Shown here in pieces: positions 42,413-50,700 of a stretch of 64,000 nt of DNA. The position numbers were made by a program, and so were the translations under genes. The notes below the pieces were generated by a model. It was not told the origin of the DNA, did not search any database, and saw nothing but the letters and a program-made list of their open reading frames with translations. Origin of the DNA: Dictyobacter formicarum. GTDB lineage: Bacteria > Chloroflexota > Ktedonobacteria > Ktedonobacterales > Ktedonobacteraceae. Each line of letters opens with the position of its first letter. Position 1 is the stretch's first letter. The DNA is taken from assembly GCF_016587435.1 (NCBI RefSeq), contig NZ_BNJJ01000004.1, positions 451,889 through 515,888 on the forward strand. The letters run 5' to 3'.

Positions 42413-43180
42413 ATGGCTACATCTGAATCTGAATCTAAATCTAAAGTGCCACATATGCTCGATTATGAGGTCGAGAGGCGCCGTTTTCACATTGATGTGC
42501 CGGAGCATTTTAATTTTGCCGTCGATGTGATTGGGAAATGGGCGCAGGACCCTGACAAGCTGGCAATGTTGTGGGTGGGACCGCAGGGCGAGGAGAAGCG
42601 ACTGACTTTTCAGTATTTTGCGACGCGTTCCAGCCAGGCTGCACAGCTTTTTACGCAGCAAGGGATACAAAAAGGCGATCGCGTACTGGTTATGCTGCCA
42701 CGCCTGCCAGAGTGGTGGGAATGTATTCTGGGCTTGATGAAAATTGGCGCTATTGCTATCCCCTGTACTACCCTGCTGACGGCCGGCGATATCCAATATC
42801 GAGCTCACATTGCTGAAGTGCAGGGAATGATCACCGATAGCGAAGGAATGGTCAAGGTTGACCAGGTACGCGCTGCCTGTCCCACATTGAAGCACCTGGT
42901 GCTGGTCAACGATCAGAACAAGACAGTATCAAATGCTGAGTGGGTCGATTATCGTAGCGCGCTCACAAATACCAGCCCTGACTATGTGGCGGCAGAGATC
43001 AACAGAGACGATCCATGCCTGATCTATTTTACCTCCGGCACCGTTGGCTATCCCAAGATGGTTCTGCACACCCATACCAGCTATCCTCTCGACACCATCA
43101 CCGGCAAGTACTGGCTGGACCTGTATGAAGATGACCTGCACTGGAACGTCAGCGAGCTTGGTTGGGCAAACTACCGCTAA
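42413..43180 (+). pseudogene. Acyl-CoA synthetase, 5' half only (interrupted by mobile element)
   Basis: 255 residues that align along their length with the N-terminal half of the intact synthetase at 47489-49174, roughly 60 percent identical by eye: for example VIGKWAQDPDKLAM, LPRLPEWWE and the AMP-binding loop YFTSGTVGYPKMVLHTH. Similarity ends at WNVSELGWAN (about 43171), followed by two foreign codons and a stop. The adenylate-forming and C-terminal domains are missing, so it cannot be active. The recombinase gene on the opposite strand ends inside this coding sequence. The 3' half is not found at the other end of the element. Confidence 0.85.
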
Positions 43181-45203
43181 CCTGTTTCCAATGTTTCGCG
43201 TCCTCCTCCATAGCATTCAGTCCAGCCGAATATAGCCACACGGCCGATGCCTGGAAGTCTTGTTTCGAGCGCCGTTTGGCGGCTTCCGCAACAATAGTGA
43301 GCGCTAGCTCTCGGTCAGGGATAACATTCAAATCGTCAATTGTGACATTCTCCGGTATGGACTCCTGGCGGCGCACTACGCGCGTCACGTCCAGCTCCAT
43401 AGCCCGCTGGTAAATCATGTTCCAGGTGCGCCGTGGCAACTGTTCCAGCATCGTCCACTTATCACCCCTTGGGTAGTACTCCCGTATGTAGTCGTCCTCC
43501 TCCTGCGTCCAGCCCTCGCTGCGTTTGCCACGCTGCCGCCAAATCAGGCAGACATCCGGCCGGTCGGCCAGCGGGCCACGCCAGACAACGGTAAACCGCA
43601 GCCAGTGGACACTGACTTCCTCAATGGTGACGCTTTCGGTGATAAGGCGGGCAAGCTTCTGTTTTTCGGCCATGGTGCAACTGTCGAGCTTGCCAGGGAT
43701 GTCCAGCAGCACTTCCTGTAGCTCGGCAAAATCAGCCTTCAGGCTCGCATGGGTTGTCTGGCTCTGGGCGGCTAGTAGCTCCTGTTCGCTGGCGCGTAAA
43801 CTGGCAAGCTTGGTGTTGTACTTCCTTTTTTCTTTCGGGGTGAGGGTCAGGATTTCATCGTGTAAAAAGGCTAGAGTCTTCTGTATCTCTAGTCGTACCT
43901 GTTTCAATTGGTCGTCAATTGAGATAACGGTTTCGGTGTGTTGCTGCTCAAGCTCGTCAACACTGGTTTCGATGTGCCAAGCCAGGTGCTTATCGGTGCG
44001 CGCCAGTTCTTTGACGCGGGTAAGGAACAGATCATCGAGCAGATGGGCGCGCATAGAAAAGGTGATCTGCCGGAACATGGTGCCGTTGGTTTTACTGGTT
44101 AGCGTCTGGCGGTGGTATTCGGGGTGCTCGCGCTGGCTGACATAGAGGATGCCGTCTTTATCTCTGAGCAGGTACTTGAGGACGGCTTGCGCGCCATCGT
44201 CGTGGATGCTGCGGTGCGGCTGATTGGTCAGCGGCTCGCCGTTCAAGTTACGTCCAGTCAGCTTTTGGTATGCCCACATAAACAAGTCGCGGTCAACTAT
44301 CGCTGGATGATTGTCGCCTTTGACGATGGTATTATCGTAGAGCCATGCACCGATATAGGAAGGGTTGGTGAGGATGTATTTAACCGACTCGCGGCAGATG
44401 GGCTTAAAGCCGCCTGGAACTTTAGTCATGGAAATTTTGAAGGTATAGCGTAAAAAGTCATCGGCTGAAGGGTCAGGGAACAGGTACGGCATGGCATCGA
44501 TCTCGCGCGTCAGTTTGGCGAGACTATCCAGTTCGCGGAAGCGTTCAAACATCCAGCGCACTACCTTCGCCCACGGCTCGTACACCAGAATAGTCTGCTG
44601 CTTCTTTTTGCCTTGGGTGACATACCCCATCGCCAAGTTGCGGCCGTCAAATAAGCCTTGCAGGGCTTTAGCTTCTTGGTTGCCGTTCATCCGTCCTAAC
44701 ACGTGGTCATCAAGGTAGTTGCGGCTGGCTATCATCTTCTCCAGCAAGGAGTTGCGGTCGCTCGGTTTCGTGCAATCGTACCGCCTGTGGTCAGTGCGGA
44801 CAAATAGCAGCACGTCATGCTCTGCCAGCAGTTGTATGAACGTCGTATCGTTGGTGTGGTATTCGTCGCGAAACAGGCGGTCCTCGTGGACAATGACGAG
44901 GGAACCTACCAAGCCGTTTTTGATGTCATGGTAGAGGCGGTTCAATTCTTTGCGCTGGTCGATGCGCTTCTGTCCTGATACGCCCGCGCCTTCGTCATAC
45001 ACGCGAATATGGTCATCGGCCGTATCGCCGCGTAAGCGTTGGGCGTAGCTGGTCAGCTTCAGTTGGCTTTCGCGCGAAAAAACGTGGTCGGCTTCGGCGC
45101 GGTGGTCGGACTGGCGGATAAGAACGGCGGTATCACGTAATTGGTCAATCCCTTTGGGCATATCGAAGTCGTCACGGGGAATATATTTTCGTAAGGTTCG
45201 CAT
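43149..45203 (-). CDS. Large serine recombinase/integrase
   Basis: A protein of about 684 residues. The N-terminal resolvase domain has the nucleophile Ser32 in VLIRQSDHR and the arginine cluster in GVSGQKRIDQR and VHEDRLFRDE. A recombinase domain (about 180-330, YILTNPSYIGAWLYDN) and a zinc-ribbon-position segment (about 355-420, where I see no clear cysteine pairs) follow, then a coiled coil (about 450-530). Residues 564-607 (GWTQEEDDYI to LPRRTWNMIYQRAMEL) resemble a SANT/Myb-like HTH, unusual for this family. The ATG at 45203 has GAGGTGG upstream. The last codons extend into the interrupted synthetase gene. Confidence 0.88.
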   Translation of the reverse strand: MRTLRKYIPRDDFDMPKGIDQLRDTAVLIRQSDHRAEADHVFSRESQLKLTSYAQRLRGDTADDHIRVYDEGAGVSGQKRIDQRKELNRLYHDIKNGLVGSLVIVHEDRLFRDEYHTNDTTFIQLLAEHDVLLFVRTDHRRYDCTKPSDRNSLLEKMIASRNYLDDHVLGRMNGNQEAKALQGLFDGRNLAMGYVTQGKKKQQTILVYEPWAKVVRWMFERFRELDSLAKLTREIDAMPYLFPDPSADDFLRYTFKISMTKVPGGFKPICRESVKYILTNPSYIGAWLYDNTIVKGDNHPAIVDRDLFMWAYQKLTGRNLNGEPLTNQPHRSIHDDGAQAVLKYLLRDKDGILYVSQREHPEYHRQTLTSKTNGTMFRQITFSMRAHLLDDLFLTRVKELARTDKHLAWHIETSVDELEQQHTETVISIDDQLKQVRLEIQKTLAFLHDEILTLTPKEKRKYNTKLASLRASEQELLAAQSQTTHASLKADFAELQEVLLDIPGKLDSCTMAEKQKLARLITESVTIEEVSVHWLRFTVVWRGPLADRPDVCLIWRQRGKRSEGWTQEEDDYIREYYPRGDKWTMLEQLPRRTWNMIYQRAMELDVTRVVRRQESIPENVTIDDLNVIPDRELALTIVAEAAKRRSKQDFQASAVWLYSAGLNAMEEDAKHWKQVSGSLPNQAR

Positions 45204-45308
45204 ATGTTCCACCTCTTGCAGGAAAGTAGCGAAGTAACAGAAGTACTCCATTCTACACTGTAAAATCAGATAGCGTAAAGGCAGGGTCGTCACCCTGTCC
45301 TCCATAAA

Positions 45309-45515
45309 TTACCGTTTGATATATAAGCCAAGTAAAAAGCCAATATTGTATTTCAAACGTTTGTTGCCGCCGAGATGCAGGAATTCTTCTATGAAGTCAA
45401 CAAAACCATAATCTGTGATCGGCCGCGTATCTTCGTAGCGGCGGTCTTGGCCGTTTTCAAACCCGCGCTTCATATCTGGGTCGGTAATGTCAAACGGCAA
45501 TTCAAGGTCGGTCAT
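45309..45515 (-). CDS. Small protein of unknown function in recombinase operon
   Basis: A 68-residue protein beginning MTDLELPFDITDPDMKRGFE and ending in a hydrophobic helix with a basic end (NIGFLLGLYIKR). ATG 45515 has AGGAG nine bases upstream; a longer frame to 45635 has no site. It ends about 105 bases before the recombinase start and overlaps the preceding small gene by 14 bases, so the three genes probably form one operon. A role as an accessory (directionality) factor is conceivable from position and size only. Confidence 0.5.
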   Translation of the reverse strand: MTDLELPFDITDPDMKRGFENGQDRRYEDTRPITDYGFVDFIEEFLHLGGNKRLKYNIGFLLGLYIKR

Positions 45516-45759
45516 GAGGTTTACTCCTAACGTGCGGTACGGCGGACGTTTTGCGTAGCCTCCAGAGACGCGCGGTGCGGGCGTGGTGTTGTCGGGTACG
45601 GTGCGCGCCGGTAGTTCGTGGCGGTTGCACGGCACGCTCCAGCCGACGTAGACGCCATTCTAAGGGGTTGATATACCGATGTTTGAAGTACCAGTTCGCG
45701 CAGACCACGCCAAAGAAAAATGTAAACAGGTGGAAGCTACAAGGTACGGCAAAGTTCAT
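45502..45759 (-). CDS. Small membrane protein, first gene of recombinase operon
   Basis: An 85-residue protein with one N-terminal hydrophobic helix (FHLFTFFFGVVCANWYF) and a long arginine/histidine-rich tail. The ATG at 45759 has GAGGTG eight bases upstream. It overlaps the next small gene by 14 bases. The tail shares DNA with the leader of that gene and may be low-complexity reading of it, so only the N-terminal part looks protein-like. No family is recognised. Confidence 0.4.
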   Translation of the reverse strand: MNFAVPCSFHLFTFFFGVVCANWYFKHRYINPLEWRLRRLERAVQPPRTTGAHRTRQHHARTARLWRLRKTSAVPHVRSKPHDRP

Positions 45760-45784
45760 AAATCACCTCATCGCGAGTAAGAAA

Positions 45785-45816
45785 GGTTCCCGCCAGAGTC
45801 AGAAGAAGCGGGAACC
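45785..45816 (-). other. Hairpin in the 5' leader of the recombinase operon
   Basis: GGTTCCCGC (45785-45793) pairs exactly with 45808-45816 with a 14-base loop, just upstream of the first small gene. Possible transcript-leader structure or attenuator. Confidence 0.4.
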
Positions 45817-45915
45817 CGTGTATACTGGGTGCTTTGATGTTAGGTCTCAGTCCCCCCTTCGTTTACAGAGTCAGGATTACAACCTCAATAATACCAGAAT
45901 TTAGCCGATTTTTCC

Positions 45916-45987
45916 AACATTATAGTTATAACTTTAAAGATATAACTATAATGTTATATACAAGGGGGTCGTACCTATCCGATAGGT
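45916..45987. promoter_or_regulatory. Two palindromes in the element's divergent control region
   Basis: AACATTATAGTTATA (45916-45930) pairs exactly with 45941-45955 around ACTTTAAAGA. 18 bases on is ACCTATC-C-GATAGGT (45973-45987). Both lie between the minus-strand recombinase operon and the plus-strand HTH gene, where a phage-like switch would be expected. Confidence 0.55.
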
Positions 45988-46042
45988 TCTCAGCGGTCTA
46001 TTCTGCTGGTATGATACGCATAAAAGACAGAGGTGCTTACAC

Positions 46043-46249
46043 GTGCTGCGGCTAAGAGTCAAAGAGGTAGCTACTGAGAAAAAGATGTCAATGAACAAGC
46101 TGTCACAGATTTCACAGGTCAGCTACCATGTCATACAAGACATTTATAAAAATCCATACCGGATCGTGACGACGGATACGATTAACCGGATCGCCAAAGC
46201 GCTGGGCGTGCCTGCAACTGTACTACTAGAGGATGTCCCTGAACAGTAG
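46043..46249 (+). CDS. Small Cro/XRE-type HTH regulator
   Basis: A 68-residue protein consisting of one lambda-repressor-like HTH: MSMNKLSQISQVSYHVIQDI followed by TTDTINRIAKALGVPATVLLED. It has no effector or dimerisation domain beyond the HTH. It starts with GTG at 46043, with GAGGTG about eight bases before. It lies just right of two palindromes, so it probably represses its own and the recombinase promoters, a switch typical of integrative elements. The HNH gene follows on the same strand after 49 bases. Confidence 0.85.
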   Translation: MLRLRVKEVATEKKMSMNKLSQISQVSYHVIQDIYKNPYRIVTTDTINRIAKALGVPATVLLEDVPEQ

Positions 46250-46298
46250 GTAGAGACTGAGCGACGGGATTATCTGTTTGCCTATAAGGGTAAGAATT

Positions 46299-47051
46299 AT
46301 GCCTTTGGCAGATCGTGATCGTAAATTGCTTTGGGCGCGTGCTGGTGGTGTATGTACCCTTTGCAAGAGTCATTTAACAGTCGATGCAAAAGACGGCGAT
46401 AAGGATGTAGTAGTGGGAGAAGAAGCTCACATTGTGAGTGAACAACCAAATGGGCCACGCTTCCGCCCGATGCCACGCAAAGAAGTAGATAGTTATACCA
46501 ATCTACTTCTGTTATGTCTTTCAGACCACAAGATGATTGATGAGCAAACTAACTATTTTACTGAACAACGTTTACTCGAACTGAAACAGGAACATGAGCA
46601 ATGGGTAAAAGATCGCATCTCATCTACTCCTCCTGCAATCAAAATCCGCAACCCAGAAGCAGATAAGCCAGTTATGCTCAAACGAATTGATACTGGCAAG
46701 GAATTAATGGAGATGGTAGTCCATACCCTCGCCGCCCACCATGATAACCCTGAGCCTCGATCACGTGAGGAAGCTGAGCTGATTGGCGCTTTCTTTCAAG
46801 ATACTTCCGACTATATCGATGCATGGGACTATATTGAACCAAAGCGCCATATACAGGCAGAATTTGAAATGAGTGCAGCGATTGCCCGTTTGCGTGAAGC
46901 TGAACTGTTGGTATATGCGGGCGTCAAGAACCATATTATTGACGGTGGGGTCAAAGCCCCCGCCACGTGGCCGGTTGCCCACATCATTATCTATAGAAAA
47001 GACGATGAAACCATTAAAGCTCGATCAGAGGATATAGACGATATATTGTAG
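46299..47051 (+). CDS. HNH endonuclease-domain protein
   Basis: A 250-residue protein. Residues about 11-80 form an HNH module: CTLC as a metal-binding pair, EEAHIVSE with the catalytic His, and NLLLLCLSDHKMID with the Asn and second His. The C-terminal 150 residues are an uncharacterised helical domain (about 110-175) followed by beta-rich sequence ending APATWPVAHIIIYRKDDE, perhaps a sensor or substrate-recognition part. The ATG at 46299 has only a weak site. This HNH type occurs in defence-associated stand-alone nucleases. It overlaps the opposite-strand restriction fragment by 38 bases. Confidence 0.75.
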   Translation: MPLADRDRKLLWARAGGVCTLCKSHLTVDAKDGDKDVVVGEEAHIVSEQPNGPRFRPMPRKEVDSYTNLLLLCLSDHKMIDEQTNYFTEQRLLELKQEHEQWVKDRISSTPPAIKIRNPEADKPVMLKRIDTGKELMEMVVHTLAAHHDNPEPRSREEAELIGAFFQDTSDYIDAWDYIEPKRHIQAEFEMSAAIARLREAELLVYAGVKNHIIDGGVKAPATWPVAHIIIYRKDDETIKARSEDIDDIL

Positions 47052-47358
47052 CATGCTGGGAAAATAGACGATCTAAGCGGCTAGTGTAACCACATGCTAT
47101 TTTCCGCCGTTCATCAGGACGTAGGTCATCAAGATGTGTTGTACCCTTAGTCTCGCAGATCAAATAAAGCAAAGGTTTATCCGTTGATTGCCCATAGGCG
47201 TCTCGTTCTTCGATGACAACTGCCCAGCCAGGATTATAGTTTCCGACAGGAGCAAGCACCATAAACCACCTTGGCAGTTTTAGATAAAACTTGACATCAT
47301 CACGCTTCTCAAGTCCTTCAACAAAAGCTTTTTCCACATCAGAGTCATAGATGGACAT
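47014..47358 (-). CDS. C-terminal nuclease fragment of a type III restriction enzyme (Res)
   Basis: 114 residues: SDVEKAFVEGLEKRDDVKFYLKLPRWF, PVGNYNPGWAVVI and CETKGTTHLDDLRPDE, the PD-(D/E)xK nuclease end of type III Res subunits. The helicase part (about 800 residues) is missing. The catalytic Asp of the usual YNPDWA is Gly here (NPGWA), while ETK is kept, so cleavage activity is doubtful. It has its own ATG but no clear ribosome site. It may be a remnant of a lost restriction system, or a kept small protein. No Mod gene is present. Confidence 0.75.
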   Translation of the reverse strand: MSIYDSDVEKAFVEGLEKRDDVKFYLKLPRWFMVLAPVGNYNPGWAVVIEERDAYGQSTDKPLLYLICETKGTTHLDDLRPDERRKIACGYTSRLDRLFSQHATIYRLYPLIEL

Positions 47359-47488
47359 GTTATATTTGTGTATATGAGTGGCATGATGAATAACGATTGG
47401 TTCGTGAACATGATATCATACAAGCAACGAGTGCATTTTTACGCTGTTGTATAATGCTGGGTGTCATAGTTATTAAGGAGCGTTGTTC

Positions 47489-49174
47489 ATGGCTACCTCT
47501 AAGATTCCTAATATGACCGACTATGAGGCTGAGTGCCGCAACTTCTCTTTGGATGTTCCCGAATATTTCAACTTCTCAACGGATGTGATTGGAAAATGGG
47601 CGCAAAATCCCACCAAACTGGCTATGTTCTGGGTTGGTAAGAACATGCAGGAACGGCTGATCTCCTTTGCTCAATTTGCTGAGCTTTCCAGTCGTGCAGC
47701 CAACGTGTTTGCTGGCCTGAATATCCAGAAGGGGGATTGTGTCATGGTGATGTTGCCACGCCTGCCTGAGTGGTGGGAAACCGTGCTTGGTTTGATCAAG
47801 CTTGGTGCGATTGTGATTCCCTGTACGACGCTATTGACACCCACAGATATTCAATATCGGACTGAAGTTGCGGATGTGCAAGGGATTATCACGGATCGTG
47901 AAGGAGCCCAGAAGTTTGATCAGGTGCGAGATAGTTGTATGACGGTAAAGCACACGATTCTGGTAGATGAGAAAGACGAGAAGCCAGGAGTTCCTTTAAA
48001 GTCCGAATGGACTGATTACCATACCATTATTTCACAGGCTGAGCCTGAGTATCGTGGCCCCAAGACACGGAGCGATGATCCTTGTATGGTGTATTTTACA
48101 TCCGGGACTGTTGGCTATCCCAAGATGGTTCTCCATACGCATGCCAGCTATCCCATTGGTCATACCATTACTGGCAAATATTGGTTAGATCTGGGTGAGG
48201 ATGACCTCCATTGGAACGTTGGGGACCCAGGATGGGCCAAAGCAGCCTGGAGCAATCTGTTTGGACCGTGGGTGATGGGCGCGGCTATGTTTATTCAGGA
48301 TGCGCGTGGAAAATTCAATGCCAATGAAACGCTGGATATGCTGCATACTTATCCTATTTCGACACTCTGCGCTCCCCCAACCGTCTATCGCATGCTTGTA
48401 CTGGATGAGCCGATCGCCTATCTCAAGACACACGCGCCGAAAGCTTTGCGCCATTGTGTCGGCGCTGGCGAGCCATTGAATCCTGAAGTCATACGTATGT
48501 GGGAACAAAACACCGGCCTGACGATTCGCGATGGCTATGGGCAGACCGAGACAGTGCTCCTGTGCGCCAACTTCCCTTCACTTGCAGTCAAGCCCGGTTC
48601 GATGGGCAAGCCATCTCCTGGTTTCGATGTCAGCGTTATCGACCACGAGGGACAGGAATTGCCGTCGAACCAGGAAGGAGATATCGCGGTACGCATCAAG
48701 CCCGAACGGCCCAAATGGATGTTCCAGGAATACTGGCATAATCCCGAGGCTACCGCAGCCAGTATTCGTGGCGATTGGTATATCACGGGCGATCGCGCTT
48801 ATAAAGACGAAGATGGCTACCTATGGTTTGTTGGCAGGGCCGACGACGTGATTATCTCAGCCGGTTATCGCATTGGACCCTTTGAAGTTGAGAGTGCCCT
48901 CAAAGAGCATCCCGCTGTTGCCGAGTCGGCTGTGATTGCCAGTCCCGATGCCATGCGTGGCGAGATAGTGAAAGCGTATGTGATTCTGGCTCCAGGCTAT
49001 CAGCCAACGCCCGCGCTAGCCACTGAATTACAAGAGCATGTCAAGCGTGTGACTGCCCCGTATAAATATCCACGCGAAATTGAATTCGTGGATACACTCC
49101 CCAAGACCATTTCGGGAAAAATTCGCCGTATCGAACTGAGAGAAATGGAGCGACAGAAAAAATCCGGGTCATAA
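47489..49174 (+). CDS. Acyl-CoA synthetase, ACSM/medium-chain type
   Basis: A 561-residue adenylate-forming enzyme that activates carboxylic acids with ATP and CoA. The P-loop is YFTSGTVGYPK, the A5 motif DGYGQTETVLLCANF, the A7 motif GDWYITGDRAYKDEDGYLWFVGRADDVI, and the catalytic Lys is in KTISGKIRR near the C-terminus. KPGSMGKPSPGFDVSVID and the overall form are those of medium-chain (ACSM) or aryl-acid ligases. The ATG at 47489 has AAGGAG eight bases upstream, and TATAAT is at 47450-47455. A truncated paralogue lies 4.3 kb upstream; the mobile element sits between them. Confidence 0.92.
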   Translation: MATSKIPNMTDYEAECRNFSLDVPEYFNFSTDVIGKWAQNPTKLAMFWVGKNMQERLISFAQFAELSSRAANVFAGLNIQKGDCVMVMLPRLPEWWETVLGLIKLGAIVIPCTTLLTPTDIQYRTEVADVQGIITDREGAQKFDQVRDSCMTVKHTILVDEKDEKPGVPLKSEWTDYHTIISQAEPEYRGPKTRSDDPCMVYFTSGTVGYPKMVLHTHASYPIGHTITGKYWLDLGEDDLHWNVGDPGWAKAAWSNLFGPWVMGAAMFIQDARGKFNANETLDMLHTYPISTLCAPPTVYRMLVLDEPIAYLKTHAPKALRHCVGAGEPLNPEVIRMWEQNTGLTIRDGYGQTETVLLCANFPSLAVKPGSMGKPSPGFDVSVIDHEGQELPSNQEGDIAVRIKPERPKWMFQEYWHNPEATAASIRGDWYITGDRAYKDEDGYLWFVGRADDVIISAGYRIGPFEVESALKEHPAVAESAVIASPDAMRGEIVKAYVILAPGYQPTPALATELQEHVKRVTAPYKYPREIEFVDTLPKTISGKIRRIELREMERQKKSGS

Positions 49175-49221
49175 GAACGTGTAGACGTGTAGATGTAGAC
49201 TAACGTTTGGTTGTATTCTAT

Positions 49222-49252
49222 GGAGGGAAACTATTGCACGGTGTTTCCCTCC
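49222..49252 (+). terminator. Hairpin after the acyl-CoA synthetase gene
   Basis: GGAGGGAAAC (49222-49231) and exact complement (49243-49252) with an 11-base loop, 48 bases after the stop; there is no strong T-tract. Confidence 0.6.
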
Positions 49253-49429
49253 GTATTCTCTACAGTGGCACCCAAAATGGAGCAATAGTAGTTTCTTACA
49301 TTCATTTTACATTTGTCTAGAATTTATTTGATTATTCTGTTCTATCTTAGGAATAGAGAAACTACAAAGAATGTGTACCTAAAAGTGATGATAAATCGTG
49401 CTAGAGAAAAAAGCAGAAGGTTAAGAACT

Positions 49430-50431
49430 ATGTTTAGGGATGAAAATGAATATGCTCCAACTCATACACCGTATGTGCCTCGACCAGAATCTTCACCAGT
49501 GCCTGCTGTATTAGATCATACTTCTTCTTATTATGAGCAGCAGGGAGGAGGCGCACCGCAGGGACCCTACTATGGGCAGGGAGGAGACTCGCCACAGAGG
49601 CCGGTTTCGCAGCCGCCTAAGAATAAAAAGCCTTCGGGGCTACGCACCGGAGCGATATTCTTGCTGACTATTGCGCTACTGCTCATCTTCGGTCTTGGCC
49701 TGTTTGCTGGCTGGCAGTACGCTGGTAGTGGTTCAGCTACAACTGCTACTGCTACCACTCACACTACGACGAGCTCAAGCTCATCGAACGCAACGGTCAG
49801 TTCGACGTTGCCCCAGACACAGCAAGAAGCTGCAATTGAGAAGATCAAGCCCTCGGTAGTCGAACTGGATGTTACCACTTCGCAAGGACAGCAGATTGGC
49901 TCAGGTGTGATCATTGATAAAAATGGCGATATTATTACAAATAACCACGTGGTAGATGGCGCTCAGGCGATCAAGGTTGTTCTCAATGATGGACGATCGA
50001 TGGCGGCCCAACTGGTCGGTACTGCCGCCGCTGATGACCTGGCTGTGGTGCATGTGCAACCTTTTACTAAGATGGTTGTTGCCACAATCGGCGACTCAAC
50101 TAAATTGACGGTGGGACAGAATGTCCTGGCTGTTGGTAATCCGCTAGGCATCACAGAAACTGTCACCAGTGGTATTATCAGCGCCCTGAACCGTAGCGTC
50201 ACCGAGTCAACCAACGTAACCATCAACAATGCGATTCAAACCGATGCCGCCATTAATCCGGGTAATAGTGGTGGGGCCCTGATTAATGAACAGGGTGAAT
50301 TGATTGGCATTCCAACATTGGCCGCCATCAATACTGAGTCAAATACACCTGCCAATGGCGTTGGCTTTGCCATCCCATCCAGCCTGGTGAAAACAGCCCT
50401 GTCACAGATTATCCATCAGCCAGGTCAATAG
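49430..50431 (+). CDS. HtrA/DegP-like serine protease without PDZ domain
   Basis: A 333-residue membrane-anchored protease. A cytoplasmic Pro/Gln/Gly-rich segment (1-70) precedes one membrane helix (73-96), a Thr/Ser-rich linker (101-125) and a trypsin-like domain. The triad is His173 (NNHVVDG), Asp203 (DDLAVVHV) and Ser280 (NPGNSGG). No PDZ domain follows; the protein ends soon after the protease fold, which is shorter than DegP/HtrA. It probably faces outside and acts in envelope quality control. The ATG at 49430 is used because the preceding 39 codons look non-coding and AAGG lies upstream. Confidence 0.9.
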   Translation: MFRDENEYAPTHTPYVPRPESSPVPAVLDHTSSYYEQQGGGAPQGPYYGQGGDSPQRPVSQPPKNKKPSGLRTGAIFLLTIALLLIFGLGLFAGWQYAGSGSATTATATTHTTTSSSSSNATVSSTLPQTQQEAAIEKIKPSVVELDVTTSQGQQIGSGVIIDKNGDIITNNHVVDGAQAIKVVLNDGRSMAAQLVGTAAADDLAVVHVQPFTKMVVATIGDSTKLTVGQNVLAVGNPLGITETVTSGIISALNRSVTESTNVTINNAIQTDAAINPGNSGGALINEQGELIGIPTLAAINTESNTPANGVGFAIPSSLVKTALSQIIHQPGQ

Positions 50432-50488
50432 TGACAATAGAGGGCGACAGCAGTAGAGAAAATATATTATACTAGTTGTAAACTATAT

Positions 50489-50559
50489 GAGCGGATAATT
50501 CAATATCGAATTGCTCGCTCATATGGCGCTTGCAATAGCTAACCGCTATTTTCAAGCGA
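50489..50559 (+). other. Two imperfect hairpins ahead of the decarboxylase operon
   Basis: GAGCGgatAATTC with GAATTgctCGCTC (50489-50520), then CGCTTGCAATAGC with GCTATTTTCAAGCG (about 50527-50559). They may be a terminator for the protease gene or a leader structure. Confidence 0.3.
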
Positions 50560-50577
50560 ATTGAGCAGGATGGACTG

Positions 50578-50700
50578 ATGACCACACATGAAACAAGCAA
50601 TGGCACAATTGCGCTGGTTGCTGGAGCCAGTCATGGCATTACTTTAGCTTTTATTGATAGGAGGCTAGCTTGCCTGTTTCCGTCTCCAATTCCAAACTAA
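50578..50700 (+). pseudogene. Possible SDR N-terminal remnant
   Basis: A 40-codon frame with MTTHETSNGTIALVAGASHG, which resembles the beta1-glycine loop of short-chain dehydrogenases (xALVTGASxGIG) and then degenerates. It overlaps the start of the next gene. It may be a truncated gene replaced by the decarboxylase operon, or a chance match. Confidence 0.35.

Larger units (their letters stand above)
43149..47358. mobile_element. Serine-recombinase integrative element with nuclease cargo
   Basis: A contiguous foreign block: large serine recombinase and two small genes (minus strand), divergent HTH and HNH genes (plus strand), and a type III restriction fragment (minus strand). The left junction is inside an acyl-CoA synthetase gene at about 43170, and the recombinase stop lies just past it, as usual when the integrase gene abuts attL. 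The right end is uncertain: no repeat of the left junction was found near 47358-47480, and the target gene's 3' half is missing. Confidence 0.65.
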
